Assembly: GCF_002902945.1 (NCBI RefSeq)
Contig: NZ_CP026102.1
Location: forward strand, 930,001 to 994,000
Direction of reading: 5' to 3'
Source: Paraburkholderia caribensis
GTDB lineage: Bacteria; Pseudomonadota; Gammaproteobacteria; Burkholderiales; Burkholderiaceae
Length of the DNA: 64,000 nt
Part shown: one piece after another, positions 1 through 9,177 of the stretch
Layout of the letters: each line of letters opens with the position of its first letter
Numbering within the stretch: position 1 is the first letter of the stretch
Notes under the pieces: generated by a model
Told to the model about the DNA's origin: nothing
Database searches by the model: none
What the model saw: only the letters and a program-made list of their open reading frames with translations
Made by a program: the position numbers and the translations under genes

Positions 1-416
1 AGTCCCGCCTGCTCGCGCGCCATGAATAACCGCCAGGTGGCAGGCGTCTCCGTCGTGAACAGATAACTGGCGACGCGCGCCTGAATCGCGCGAAACGCGT
101 CGATCAGCTCGTCGTCGGAAGGGTTGGCGTCGAGCACGGTTTGCGCGGCCGCGACGGCATCCGCGAAGTAGTCCGCCACGTTCGCCATGATGTATTCGAC
201 GCAGGCCTGATAGACGCCTTCCTTGTTGTCGAAGTAATACACCAGCGCGGGCGCGTTGACGCCCGCATGCTCGGCGATGTCGCGCGTGGATGCACCTTCG
301 AAGCCGCGTTCGCCGAACAGGCTCAGCGCCGCCTCGATGATTTTCGCGCGGGTCTCTTCGCCGCGCTGGTAGCCGCCTTCCGCTGCGGGGCGGTGTCTCG
401 GTGTGCGTGTCGTCAC
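1..416 (-). CDS. TetR/AcrR family repressor (CecR-like), partial at left edge
   Basis: Reading leftward from a GTG at 414-416 gives a TetR/AcrR DNA-binding repressor. Its 3' end lies beyond the window, so about 138 residues are visible. The N-terminal helix-turn-helix (about residues 15-60) is clear: KIIEAALSLFGERGFEGAST, then DIAEHAGVNAPALVYYF. The following segment (VYQACVEYIMANVADYFADA) resembles the ligand domain of CecR/YbiH-type repressors. The gene is divergent from the EmrA/EmrB/outer-membrane efflux operon at 544-4761, so it most likely represses that operon and itself from the shared 127-base spacer. The inducer cannot be told from the sequence. Start chosen because the HTH begins soon after it and no ATG lies nearby. 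Confidence 0.85.
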   Translation of the reverse strand, partial: MTTRTPRHRPAAEGGYQRGEETRAKIIEAALSLFGERGFEGASTRDIAEHAGVNAPALVYYFDNKEGVYQACVEYIMANVADYFADAVAAAQTVLDANPSDDELIDAFRAIQARVASYLFTTETPATWRLFMAREQAG

Positions 417-420
417 TTCG

Positions 421-543
421 TCTGAGGGTGGATAGGAGACAAGCGGAAAGGTAAATGGTAAGGATCGTAAAAACAATATTGTTGACTAAATTGTACCAAC
501 TGGAATAATTATAACGAACGGTATAAATTTATCTGGGGTCAAC
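421..543 (+). promoter_or_regulatory. Divergent TetR/efflux promoter region with palindrome
   Basis: This spacer is AT-rich compared with its surroundings. It holds a perfect 12-base palindrome, AACAATATTGTT, at 472-483, and a plausible rightward promoter: TTGACT at 482-487, then an AT-rich -10 candidate around 506-515. The half-sites TACC (494-497) and GGTA lie further apart and could be a second operator. The palindrome overlapping the -35 candidate fits repression by the divergent TetR protein. This is inference from position and symmetry. Confidence 0.5.
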
Positions 544-1668
544 ATGTCAGCCACTTTGCCCGTCGAAGACTCCGAGCGCGCCGCGAGCGCGCAACGGTCC
601 AGAAAGAAGGGCGTATTTCTCATCATCGGCGGCGTCGCCGTGCTTGGCGCGATTGCGTGGGGCGCGCACTGGTGGACGGTGGGGCGCTACATCGAAAGCA
701 CTGACGACGCTTATCTTCAAGCCGACGGCATGACCGTTGCGCCGAAGGTGTCGGGCTACGTGGCCGACGTGCTGGTCGGCGACAACCAGTCCGTCAAACG
801 CGGCGAGCCGCTTGTGCGGCTCGACAGCCGCCAGTACGACGCGGTGCTCGAACAGGCGAACGCGACCATTGCCGCGCGCCGCGCCGACATCCTGCGGGGT
901 GAAGCGGAACTCGCGCAGCAGCAGGCGGCCATCGCGCAAGCCCGCGCGCAACTCGACGGCGCGAGCGCGAACGAGGCCCACGCGGCCGATCAGGTCAGGC
1001 GCTACGAGCCGCTCGCCGCGACGGGCGCCGAGACGGGCGAGCGCGTCGCCGAGCTGCGCAACTCGCAGCGTCAGGCGAGCGCCACGCGCGCCGCCGATGC
1101 CGCCGCGCTGCAAAGCGCCGAACGCCAGATCGCGACCACGCACGCCGCGATCGCACAGGCGCGCGCGCAGCTGGCCGCCGCCGAAGCAAGTGCGCGTCAG
1201 GCGCAACTCGATACGCAGGACACCGTGCTCAAGAGTCCCATCGACGGACGCGTCGGCGACCGCAGCGTGCGCGTCGGTCAATACGCGCAGCCGGGCTCGC
1301 GCTTCATGACGATCGTGCCCGTGCAGGACGTGTATCTCGTCGCCAACTTCAAGGAAACGCAGATCGGCATGATGCGCGTCGGGCAGCCTGTGACGCTGCG
1401 TATCGACGCGTTGCCGGGCACGAAGCTGCACGGCAGGATCGACAGTTTCTCGCCGGGCACGGGCTCGCAGTTTGCGTTGCTGCCCGCGCAGAACGCGACG
1501 GGCAACTTCACGAAGATCGTGCAGCGCGTGCCTGTGCGCATCCGGCTCGACGTCGGGCAGGAAACCCGCAAGGTGCTGCTGCCGGGGCTGTCGGTGAATG
1601 TCGACGTGGACACGCGCGGCGCGCGCGACAACGAAGCGCGTATCGAACGCGAGAACGGCCGTGGCTGA
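544..1668 (+). CDS. emrA: EmrA/HlyD-type membrane fusion protein
   Basis: 374 residues. Periplasmic adaptor of a tripartite drug efflux pump, bridging the inner-membrane EmrB-like transporter encoded next to it and the outer-membrane channel after that. It has one N-terminal membrane anchor (about residues 24-45), a split biotinyl-lipoyl domain (VAPKVSGYVADVLVGDNQSV near residue 65, and SPIDGRVGDRSVRVGQYA near residue 230), and an Ala/Gln-rich alpha-hairpin coiled coil in between (about 100-215). The beta-barrel part follows, with the typical LPGTKLHGRIDSFSPGTGS stretch. The stop codon overlaps the GTG start of emrB by eight bases, so the two are probably translationally coupled. Several EmrA paralogues are usual in these genomes, so the substrate is unknown. 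Confidence 0.93.
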   Translation: MSATLPVEDSERAASAQRSRKKGVFLIIGGVAVLGAIAWGAHWWTVGRYIESTDDAYLQADGMTVAPKVSGYVADVLVGDNQSVKRGEPLVRLDSRQYDAVLEQANATIAARRADILRGEAELAQQQAAIAQARAQLDGASANEAHAADQVRRYEPLAATGAETGERVAELRNSQRQASATRAADAAALQSAERQIATTHAAIAQARAQLAAAEASARQAQLDTQDTVLKSPIDGRVGDRSVRVGQYAQPGSRFMTIVPVQDVYLVANFKETQIGMMRVGQPVTLRIDALPGTKLHGRIDSFSPGTGSQFALLPAQNATGNFTKIVQRVPVRIRLDVGQETRKVLLPGLSVNVDVDTRGARDNEARIERENGRG

Positions 1669-3229
1669 GCACGCCGCCGCGAAACCTGCCAACGCCACTG
1701 CCGCCGACTGGACGGCCGTGGCCGCGGGCGCGCTCGGCGCGCTGATGGCGACGCTCGATATCTCGATCACGAACTCCGCCTTGCCGCAGATTCAAGGGCA
1801 GATCGGCGCGACGGGCACGGAAGGCACATGGATATCGACGGGCTATCTGATGTCCGAGATCGTGATGATTCCACTCGCCGCGTGGCTGACGCGCGTATTC
1901 GGGCTGCGCAATTTCCTGCTCGGCAACGCGACGCTCTTCACGCTGTTTTCGATTCTCTGCGGGATGTCGCACAGCCTGCCGCAGATGATCGTCGGGCGGA
2001 TCGGCCAGGGCTTCGCGGGCGGCGCGATGATTCCGACCGCGCAGACCATCGTTGCGACGCGGCTGCCGCGTCATCAGATGCCGATCGGCATGACGATGTT
2101 CGGTCTGATCGTGCTGCTCGGGCCGTTGCTTGGGCCGGTGGTCGGCGGGTGGCTCGCGGAGAACATCGACTGGAGCTGGTGTTTCTTTCTCAATCTGCCC
2201 GTGGGCGTGGCGCTCGTCGTGCTGCTCGTTGCGGGACTGGACAACGCGCGCACCAACTGGCAGCAATTCGTGCGCGCGGACTGGCTCGGTATCGTCGGGA
2301 TGGCGGCGGGTCTGAGTTCGCTGACGGTGGTGCTCGAAGAAGGGCAGCGCGAGCGCTGGTTCGAATCGCCGATGATCGTGTGGCTGAGCGTGGTCGCCGC
2401 CGTCGGCATTGTGCTGCTGCTTGCCGCGCAGTTCGTGTCGAAGCAGCCAATCGTGCGTCTGAAGCTGCTCACCAACGCGCGCTATGCGAGCGTGATCTTC
2501 ATCGTCTTCACGGTCGGCGCCGGGCTGTACTGCGTGTCGTATCTGTTGCCGCAGTTTCTCTCCGGCGTGGCGGGCTACAACGCCCAGCAGTCGGGCGCGG
2601 TGATGCTGATGTCGGGTCTGCCCGCGTTTCTGATGATGCCCGTGCTGCCGCGTCTGATGGGGCGCGTCGATACGCGGCTGCTCGTGATGGCGGGCCTGGC
2701 GTGTTTCGCGGGCAGTTGCATGCTCGATATTTCGCTGACTGCGCAAAGCGCGGGCGACGACTTCACGTGGTCGCAACTGCTGCGCGGCGTCGGCCAGGTG
2801 CTCGCAATGATGCCGCTCAACCAGGCATCGATGGCGGCCGTGCCGCGCGAGCAGGCGGGCGACGCAGCAGGTCTCTACAACATGGCGCGCAATCTGGGCG
2901 GCTCGGTGGGGCTCGCGCTGCTCGGCACGTTCATCGACCGGCGCAATACGTTTCATGACGACATGATCCGCGAGTCGGTGACGGCGAACTCGCTGATCGG
3001 TCAGGAGCACGTCGCGCAGAGCGCAGCGGGATTCTTCGCGGAGCATGGCGACATGGCCTACGCGAAGATGCAGGCGCTCGGCCAGCTCGCGGCGCAAATG
3101 CAGTTGCAGGCGAGCGTGATCACGTTTTCGGAAACCTTCTACGTGCTCGCCGTCGCGCTGCTGCTGTGCATTCCTCTCGCTTTACTTCTTAAGAAGCCCG
3201 CACCGGGCACGCCGTCGGCCGGACATTGA
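1661..3229 (+). CDS. emrB: EmrB/QacA-type MFS multidrug exporter (DHA2, 14 TM)
   Basis: About 522 residues from a GTG at 1661; an ATG at 1598 would add residues encoded inside emrA and is less likely. Proton-driven drug exporter of the DHA2 family in the inner membrane. Visible hallmarks are the first-helix motif TLDISITNSALPQI and the antiporter motif-C region LGPLLGPVVGGWL followed by WSWCFFLNLPVG. Hydrophobic segments fit 14 helices, with a large extracytoplasmic loop near the end that contains IDRRNTFHDDMI. It works with the adaptor upstream and the outer-membrane factor downstream. The operon is probably under the divergent TetR repressor at the left edge. Confidence 0.93.
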   Translation: MAEHAAAKPANATAADWTAVAAGALGALMATLDISITNSALPQIQGQIGATGTEGTWISTGYLMSEIVMIPLAAWLTRVFGLRNFLLGNATLFTLFSILCGMSHSLPQMIVGRIGQGFAGGAMIPTAQTIVATRLPRHQMPIGMTMFGLIVLLGPLLGPVVGGWLAENIDWSWCFFLNLPVGVALVVLLVAGLDNARTNWQQFVRADWLGIVGMAAGLSSLTVVLEEGQRERWFESPMIVWLSVVAAVGIVLLLAAQFVSKQPIVRLKLLTNARYASVIFIVFTVGAGLYCVSYLLPQFLSGVAGYNAQQSGAVMLMSGLPAFLMMPVLPRLMGRVDTRLLVMAGLACFAGSCMLDISLTAQSAGDDFTWSQLLRGVGQVLAMMPLNQASMAAVPREQAGDAAGLYNMARNLGGSVGLALLGTFIDRRNTFHDDMIRESVTANSLIGQEHVAQSAAGFFAEHGDMAYAKMQALGQLAAQMQLQASVITFSETFYVLAVALLLCIPLALLLKKPAPGTPSAGH

Positions 3230-3237
3230 CACCTGTG

Positions 3238-4761
3238 ATGAAGCCAATTGATTTTGCCGCTCAGCGCGGCGCTGCTGCCGCGCGCTACGATTCCCGTTTC
3301 GTGTCGCGTCGCGTTTCGCCGCTCGCGTCGATGCTTTCGCCTGTCGCGGCTGCGCTGACGCTGCTGATCGCGGGCTGCACGGTCGGCCCCGACTACAAGG
3401 GCGCGCCCACCACGGCCAGCGCCAGCAGCTTCAAACGTGCGCCCGCCGGCGTCCTGGCGACTGCGCCGGGTGTCGCCGCGTGGTGGGTCGCGCTCAACGA
3501 TCCGCAATTGACCGCGCTGATCGAAGCGGGGATCGACAACAGCCCGGACCTTCGCGCGGCACAGGCGCGCGTGCGCGAGGCGCGCGCCGGGCTGACGCAG
3601 CAGCAACGCAACGCCTTGCCGAAAGTCGGCGCGAGCGCAGCGTATCTGCGCATGCGCGAGCCCGATCTGTCGTCGCTGGGCAGCGACGGTTCCGGCTCGT
3701 CGGGCGGGCGCGGTCCTGTCGCGCTGTATCTCGCGGGCTTCGATGCGAGCTGGGAACTCGATCTGTTCGGCGGCACGCGTCGTGCCGTCGAAGCGGCGTC
3801 GGCGGAAGCGGACGCGTCCGAAGCCGATCTCGCCGATACGCACGTGCAGCTCGCCGCGGAAATCGGCAGTACGTATGTCGGCTTGCGCGATCAGCAGCAG
3901 CGCATCGCGATCGTGCGCAAATCGGCGGAACTCGAAGAGCGTGTGCTGTCGCTGACCGAGCAGCGGCGCGAGCGCGGCGTGTCATCGCAAGTCGACGTCG
4001 AACGCGTGCGCACGCAGGTCGAGAACACACGCAACGCGCTCATTCCCCTCGATGCGCAAATCGCCGAATCGCTCGATCAGCTCGCTTTGCTGACGGGCCG
4101 CGAGCCGGGCGCGCTCGACGACATGCTCAAGCAGCCCGCGCCGCTGCCGGCGTTACCGCAGACGGTTGCCGTCGGCGATCCGGCGCAATTGCTGCGGCGG
4201 CGTCCCGATGTGCGCGCAGCCGAGCGGCGGCTCGCGTCGCAGAGTGCGCAGATCGGCGAGCGCGAAGCGGACTGGTTTCCGAAAGTCACGCTGTTCGGCA
4301 GCCTGAGCTTCAGCGCCGCGGACCCCGGCCATCTGGTGCGCAAGGACAACCTCACATGGCTCGGCGTGCCGTATCTGCAATGGAACGCCTTCGACTTTGG
4401 CCGCACGAAAGCGAAAGTGGATCAGGCGCGCGCGTCGTTCGACGAAGCGCAGGCGAAGTACGAGAGCACGGTGCTCGGCGCACTGCGCGATGCCGATGTC
4501 GCGCTGTCGCGTTACGGGCACGAGCGCGAGAACGTGGTCAGCCTGCGTACGGTCGAAGGGTCCGCGACACGCGCAGCGACCTTGACCGAGCAGCGCTATC
4601 GCGCGGGCACGGCGACCGCGCTCGACTGGATCGACGCGGAACGCACGCGCTATACGGCCGAGCAGAATCGCGTGCAGAGCGACGCGCAGCTGATCAAGGA
4701 CTACGTCGCGTTGCAAAAGAGCCTGGGGCTTGGCTGGGAAGGCAACGCGTCTGCGCAGTAG
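3238..4761 (+). CDS. NodT-family outer-membrane efflux lipoprotein
   Basis: About 507 residues. Outer-membrane channel (TolC/OprM/NodT type) of the tripartite pump. The N-terminus is long and charged, then a hydrophobic stretch ends in the lipobox LIAGC, so it is probably an acylated lipoprotein. TVGPDYKGAP follows, as usual in the family. Two outer-membrane-efflux repeats are visible, including LLRRRPDVRAAERRLASQSA in the middle and LTEQRYRAGTATALDWIDAE near the end. The start is uncertain: ATG 3238 directly follows the emrB stop at 3227-3229, but the ATG near 3331 (MLSPVAAALT) would give a normal-length signal peptide. A strong hairpin terminator follows. Confidence 0.9.
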   Translation: MKPIDFAAQRGAAAARYDSRFVSRRVSPLASMLSPVAAALTLLIAGCTVGPDYKGAPTTASASSFKRAPAGVLATAPGVAAWWVALNDPQLTALIEAGIDNSPDLRAAQARVREARAGLTQQQRNALPKVGASAAYLRMREPDLSSLGSDGSGSSGGRGPVALYLAGFDASWELDLFGGTRRAVEAASAEADASEADLADTHVQLAAEIGSTYVGLRDQQQRIAIVRKSAELEERVLSLTEQRRERGVSSQVDVERVRTQVENTRNALIPLDAQIAESLDQLALLTGREPGALDDMLKQPAPLPALPQTVAVGDPAQLLRRRPDVRAAERRLASQSAQIGEREADWFPKVTLFGSLSFSAADPGHLVRKDNLTWLGVPYLQWNAFDFGRTKAKVDQARASFDEAQAKYESTVLGALRDADVALSRYGHERENVVSLRTVEGSATRAATLTEQRYRAGTATALDWIDAERTRYTAEQNRVQSDAQLIKDYVALQKSLGLGWEGNASAQ

Positions 4762-4784
4762 TCACGGAACAGCTCGAAAAAAAA

Positions 4785-4817
4785 CGCCACGGCGCGAAGT
4801 GTGCCGTGGCGATTTTT
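4785..4817. terminator. Rho-independent terminator between convergent genes
   Basis: CGCCACGGC at 4785-4793 pairs with GCCGTGGCG at 4803-4811. An A-run lies on the left (about 4777-4784) and a T-run on the right (4813-4817), so the hairpin can stop transcription from both sides: the efflux operon from the left and the TAXI gene from the right. Confidence 0.85.
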
Positions 4818-4840
4818 CTGATGGTCGCGTCAATGCGATT

Positions 4841-5941
4841 TCACTTGCCGCACAACAGCAGCAGACGCTCCTGATCGGAGCACGGACGTTTGTTCACTTT
4901 CGGCGCAGCGGGTTGCTGCTGCGCCGCCGTCGCACCGCCCGCCGGCATCGACGCCCGGCGCGCGATGCACGAGCGCAAGTGCCGCTCGATAGGCGGATAG
5001 TATTGCCAGCCCTTCGTCAGCGGCGGCAGTTCGAGCTTCACCTGTTTCCACTTCGGATGGCCTTTTTCCTGCAACACGTCGAAGTTCTCGCACAGTGAAT
5101 CGGCGAAGCGGTTCAGGTTGCTCACCGTGTCGCGCAGGCCGTAGTCATAGGTGACGAGAAACGCCTTGACAGTCAGCGTTGGCACGTCTTCCTTCAGCCA
5201 GTTCGGATAGCTGCTCTGGCGGATCGTCGCTGGAAAATATGTTTCTTTTGCGCGCGTGGTTTCGGCCGCGTTGGGGTCGGCGCGCAAGATACGGATCTGC
5301 GAGAGCAGATCGGGGTTCATGTCGGTGAAGAGCTTGGCCGGCTGTCCCGCGACGATCACGGCCACGTCGATCTTCTTCACGACGAGCGCGGCAATCGCGT
5401 CTTCGTTGGAAAGACTCTGGACGTTCTGCTCGGGAATCGGCTGATTGAACATCAAATGGTAGAGCGTAGTCGCCGATTGCGCCGTGCCGCTGCCGATCGG
5501 ACCGATGCTGATGACCTTGTCCTTGATCTCGTTGATCGTCTTCATCGACGAGTCGTCGCGCACGACGAAATAGATCTCCTCGTTGTAGAGCGGCATGATG
5601 AGCCGCAGCGGGCGGATCGTCGTGCCCGCGTCGGCATTGCCGGAATTGGCCATGTCGATATACGCCTGATACACATCCGATTGCACGAGCGCGAGCTTCA
5701 CGCCCGGCTCGAAACGCATGCGCTGCACGTTCTCCGCGGAGCCTTTCGACGGCATCACTTCGAGGTCGATGCCCGCAGGCTGCGCGACATACTTCGAGAG
5801 ATCGGCGCCGATCTGGATGTACGTGCCGCGCTCCTGGCCCGTCACGATCTTGTAGTGCGCGCTGACCCCGGCCGCGACGGCCAGCGACGCGATCATCAAG
5901 CACAACAGTCCCGTCAATCCCGTCAGCATTTTTTTGAGCAT
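4841..5941 (-). CDS. TAXI-family TRAP transporter solute-binding protein
   Basis: 366 residues with a cleavable signal peptide (about residues 1-24, ending AVAA). The mature part shows the TAXI-type periplasmic binding fold: YKIVTGQERGTYIQIGADLS, then MPSKGSAENVQRM, LVQSDVYQAYIDMA and IGPIGSGTAQSATT. The C-terminus carries an Ala/Gln/Pro-rich extension ending with two Cys pairs (SCIARRAS and PCSDQERLLLLCGK). That is unusual for the family and may help folding or anchoring. No TRAP permease gene is in the window, so it is either an orphan binding protein or serves a distant permease. It may share an operon with the zinc-ribbon protein upstream (118-base gap). Confidence 0.85.
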   Translation of the reverse strand: MLKKMLTGLTGLLCLMIASLAVAAGVSAHYKIVTGQERGTYIQIGADLSKYVAQPAGIDLEVMPSKGSAENVQRMRFEPGVKLALVQSDVYQAYIDMANSGNADAGTTIRPLRLIMPLYNEEIYFVVRDDSSMKTINEIKDKVISIGPIGSGTAQSATTLYHLMFNQPIPEQNVQSLSNEDAIAALVVKKIDVAVIVAGQPAKLFTDMNPDLLSQIRILRADPNAAETTRAKETYFPATIRQSSYPNWLKEDVPTLTVKAFLVTYDYGLRDTVSNLNRFADSLCENFDVLQEKGHPKWKQVKLELPPLTKGWQYYPPIERHLRSCIARRASMPAGGATAAQQQPAAPKVNKRPCSDQERLLLLCGK

Positions 5942-6059
5942 GGTCTACCTACCTCATGGTGTGTTGAACAGCATGCGCCAACGGCTGACGCGCATGTTCC
6001 GTTACATCAGGCATTGCAATGCGTTGAGTAGCTTCGTTTTCTCGATTGCGTGACGTGCT

Positions 6060-7124
6060 CTACTGTTTGTTCGCTGACGGCGCCTTCTTCCAGCCCGATT
6101 CACGGATCGCGCGCATTTGCGCTTCGACGCCGCTGGCGGCCGTGTTCGTTGCAGCAGGCGCTGCCGTGTTGTGGGTGGGCAGCGTGGGCGGTGGTGCCGC
6201 GCTCGTCGTGGCTTGCGGCGTCCCGGCGCGCGGCGCCGACGCGGCTGCGCCCGCCAGCGGTTTCCAGCCCGTGGTCAGAATCACGCGTTCGAGCAGCGCC
6301 TGAGCGTCGGCGCTGCTGACGTCGATGGCAAGCGCTTGCGCTGCGCGCTCGCGCACGCAGCCCCACAACTTGTCTTTCGCACAGGTGGTCGCAGCGCCGA
6401 GCGCAATGTCACGCTTGTTCTCGCGATCCTTCAGGTCGCTTTGCATCTGCATCGCATCCGCATTGCTCGCGTCGACGGACAGTGCGTCAGATAGCGCGGA
6501 CTGCGCTTCGGCAAGGTTGTTGTGCGCGAGCGCGGCGCGCGCCGCACGCAATGCATCGGGCACGTCCCGGTAGTGCTGCGTCACGCGCGGGCGCGGCGGC
6601 GCGATGGGCGCGGGCGGCGTCTTCACGGCGGGTACATTGGTCACGTTGGCGGTCGGTGTGTTGCGCGCGTTTTGCGGCGCCGTGTACGGCGAAATCGATC
6701 CGCCCGAGGTGCTTGCGCTGTTCGTCGCTTCGTCCGTGGGCGCGTCTTGCCTGTGGTTGTCGCCGAGCAGCAGATAGCCCGCGTAGCCGAGCGCGACGAT
6801 GAACAGCAGCAACACCACGCCCTTCGTGGCGATCCAGCGGCCGGCAGATTGCCGTAGCGGCTGCGGCCCTTCGGGCGGCGGAACGGGAAGGTCGGGCGAT
6901 GCGAGCGACGGGAGGCCGGCTGCTTCAGCGGGATGGGCTTCGGCAGGCGCGGGCGGCGGGGTCTCGACGGCTCTCAGTTGCGTACCGGCGCGCTTGCGCT
7001 GGGGTCGTTCGAGAGGATGATCGGCGCCGCAGTAGGGGCAGAATTCGACATGCTGGTACAGCACGCCCCCGCACCGCGTGCACGGCGTGGGGAAACCCTG
7101 GGCAGGTGACGTTTCAGCAGACAT
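6060..7124 (-). CDS. Zinc-ribbon, single-TM protein with TPR-like C-terminus
   Basis: About 354 residues from ATG 7124. The N-terminus is a zinc ribbon with two CxxC pairs (TPCTRCGG and FCPYCGAD). A Pro-rich linker follows, then one membrane span (about residues 105-125, GVVLLLFIVALGYAGYLLLG). A second low-complexity linker leads to a helical domain with two TPR-like repeats (ARAALAHNNLAEAQSALSDA and AAQALAIDVSSADAQALLER). The layout suggests a cytoplasmic sensor or adaptor head tethered to a periplasmic protein-interaction domain. Function unknown; the TAXI binding protein downstream is the likely operon partner. Confidence 0.75.
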   Translation of the reverse strand: MSAETSPAQGFPTPCTRCGGVLYQHVEFCPYCGADHPLERPQRKRAGTQLRAVETPPPAPAEAHPAEAAGLPSLASPDLPVPPPEGPQPLRQSAGRWIATKGVVLLLFIVALGYAGYLLLGDNHRQDAPTDEATNSASTSGGSISPYTAPQNARNTPTANVTNVPAVKTPPAPIAPPRPRVTQHYRDVPDALRAARAALAHNNLAEAQSALSDALSVDASNADAMQMQSDLKDRENKRDIALGAATTCAKDKLWGCVRERAAQALAIDVSSADAQALLERVILTTGWKPLAGAAASAPRAGTPQATTSAAPPPTLPTHNTAAPAATNTAASGVEAQMRAIRESGWKKAPSANKQ

Positions 7125-7584
7125 GCTTAACCCCAACCAGTTGTAGGCGATGCCATTTCGGCATGCTCAGGATCGAAGTTGAAGCAAACTCGCAGTTGGC
7201 GGAACTCGCGATCCACATGCGCTGGGTAGCGGCCGGCCCAGTCCTTTCGTTACGGGGCCGCTGTGTGCCAATATGGTTTCTTTCGCTCGTCGCGTCAATC
7301 GACGTTGTTACCTACCGAACACAGATGTGTCGTGATTTCAGGGGGGAAACGATCGTGCATCAGGGTTTTTGCATAGACGCGAATACAACGCGCCGCGTCA
7401 CGGATTAATCATAGGAAACACATCGTTCATATAAAAGGCCGGCGTGCAAGGCAGCCGGCCTTTGTATGTAAAAACCGCAGAGCACGCCGGATGAATGCCG
7501 CACGTATTCCATGCGTGACGCCGTGCGTGACACCGGGCGCGCGTGGGCTTTTGTTTGCTAGCGTTTGTCCGTTTTTACCGGGCT
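7125..7584. other. Intergenic region, 460 bases, no gene seen
   Basis: Between two leftward genes. I see no convincing open frame with Burkholderia-like codon use. It holds a terminator hairpin at 7434-7462 and presumably the promoter of the zinc-ribbon gene, which I cannot pinpoint. Confidence 0.5.
7434..7462 (-). terminator. Terminator downstream of the MFS exporter
   Basis: AAAGGCCGGC (7434-7443) pairs with GCCGGCCTTT (7453-7462) around a 9-base loop. On the minus strand the right arm is followed by TTTTATATG, so it most likely ends transcription of the leftward exporter gene, about 120 bases upstream of it. Confidence 0.75.
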
Positions 7585-9114
7585 CTACTGCTTGCGCAGC
7601 GGATGATCTCTCAACAGCCAGGCAAGCGCGAACGCCAGCACCACCACGCATGCCGCGACGATATACACCGTGTGCAAGGCGCTCGCGAACGCTTGCAGAT
7701 AATCGTCGCGCAACGCGGCAGGCAGGTGATGGATCGCAGCAGGGCCGAGCGCGTGCGGCAGTTCGGTGTCGGGAGGAATCAGCGCTTGCAGGCGCGAAGC
7801 GAGTCCGTTTGAAAAGATCGCGCCGAACGCGGCGACGCCGACCGAGCCGCCAATCGAACGGAACAGCGTCGCGCCAGAAGTCGCCGTGCCCAGATGCTTG
7901 AACGGCACGGCGTTCTGCACGGCGAGAATCAGCACTTGCATCACCATGCCGAGACCGCAGCCGAGCACGGCCATGTACGCATACATCACATGAACAGGTG
8001 TCGAGAGCTTGAGCGTGGTCAGCAGAACCATCGCGACGCCGACGAGAAACGTGCCCATGATCGGGAACATCCGGTACTTGCCGATCCGGCTGATGATGCG
8101 GCCCGTGATGATCGACATCAGCAGCACGCCGCCCATCATCGGCAGCATCTGCATGCCCGCTTCCGACGGCGTCGAATTCTTCACCACCTGCAGATACATC
8201 GGCAAAAACGTCACCGAGCCGAACAGCGACACGCCGACGATGAACCCGATCGCGCTCGACAGCAGGAACGTGCGGTCGCGAAACAGTTCGAGCGGCATGA
8301 TCGGCTCGACGGCGTGCCGCTCTTCATAGATGAACCCGCCGATGCAGATGAACGCGAGCAGCAGCGTGCCCCACAGTTGCGGGGACGTCCATGGCAGCAC
8401 CGTGCCGCCCTGGCTCGTGAACAGGATCAGACAGGTGAGCGCGCCCGCGAGAAAGGCTGCGCCCATGTAGTCGATGGTGTGCTTCACATGCGCGACGCGC
8501 GGCTTGAACACCGCGCCGATCACCAGCAGCGCGACGATGCCGAGCGGCACATTGATATAGAAAATCCAGCGCCACGACAGATGGTCGACGAGAAAGCCGC
8601 CCATCATCGGGCCGATCACGGTTGCAAGCCCGAACACGCCGCCGAACACGCCCTGATAGCGGCCGCGCTCGGCAGGCGGAATCACGTCGCCGATCGCCGC
8701 CATCGTGATCACCAGCAGTCCGCCGCCGCCCAGCCCTTGCAAGGCGCGCAGCAGGATCAGCTGCGTCATGTTCTGCGCGACGCCGCATAGCGCCGAGCCG
8801 ATCAGAAACAGCACGATCGCTGTCTGCAGCACGACCTTGCGGCCGAACAGGTCGCCGAACTTGCCGTACAGCGGCACGACGATGGTCGACGTCAGCAGGT
8901 ACGCGGTGACGACCCACGACAGGCTGTCCAGTCCGCCAAGCTCGCCGACGATAGTAGGCAGCGCCGTCGACACGATGGTCTGGTCGAGCGCGGCGAGCAG
9001 CATCACCAGCAGCAGCGCCGGAAACAGCACGCGCAGCGACGGGCGCTCGATGGCTGCGGGCGCGGCTTCGGCAGGAAGAGTGGGGCTGTCCATCTGGGCT
9101 TCCATGGCGTTCAC
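7585..9114 (-). CDS. MFS multidrug exporter, DHA2 family (14 TM)
   Basis: 509 residues from GTG 9114, with in-frame ATGs at 9105 and further in. Inner-membrane proton antiporter. It shows the DHA2 first-helix motif LDQTIVSTALPTIVGELGG, motif A (PLYGKFGDLFGRK) and motif C (GLATVIGPMMGGFLVDHLSW), and has about 14 hydrophobic segments. It is divergent from a TetR gene (9178), with a short AT-rich spacer holding an inverted repeat, which is the usual arrangement for a locally repressed exporter. No adaptor or outer-membrane gene accompanies it, unlike the EmrAB set at the start of the window. Confidence 0.92.
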   Translation of the reverse strand: MNAMEAQMDSPTLPAEAAPAAIERPSLRVLFPALLLVMLLAALDQTIVSTALPTIVGELGGLDSLSWVVTAYLLTSTIVVPLYGKFGDLFGRKVVLQTAIVLFLIGSALCGVAQNMTQLILLRALQGLGGGGLLVITMAAIGDVIPPAERGRYQGVFGGVFGLATVIGPMMGGFLVDHLSWRWIFYINVPLGIVALLVIGAVFKPRVAHVKHTIDYMGAAFLAGALTCLILFTSQGGTVLPWTSPQLWGTLLLAFICIGGFIYEERHAVEPIMPLELFRDRTFLLSSAIGFIVGVSLFGSVTFLPMYLQVVKNSTPSEAGMQMLPMMGGVLLMSIITGRIISRIGKYRMFPIMGTFLVGVAMVLLTTLKLSTPVHVMYAYMAVLGCGLGMVMQVLILAVQNAVPFKHLGTATSGATLFRSIGGSVGVAAFGAIFSNGLASRLQALIPPDTELPHALGPAAIHHLPAALRDDYLQAFASALHTVYIVAACVVVLAFALAWLLRDHPLRKQ

Positions 9115-9125
9115 GATGCCTTGAA

Positions 9126-9147
9126 ATTAATTAACATGCAGATTAAT
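9126..9147. promoter_or_regulatory. Candidate TetR operator in divergent spacer
   Basis: Two copies of the self-complementary hexamer ATTAAT (9126-9131 and 9142-9147) lie 16 bases apart in the short spacer between the exporter and TetR starts. This symmetric AT-rich block stands out from the GC-rich flanks and is a plausible operator. Inference only. Confidence 0.5.
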
Positions 9148-9177
9148 ATATGACATATTCCAGCGTTCGTCAAATTC

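Noticed and set aside
1508..3097. Long minus-strand open frame opposite the emrB gene
   Set aside because: Arg/His-rich shadow of a strongly GC3-biased gene; no homology-like motif and fully covered by emrB.
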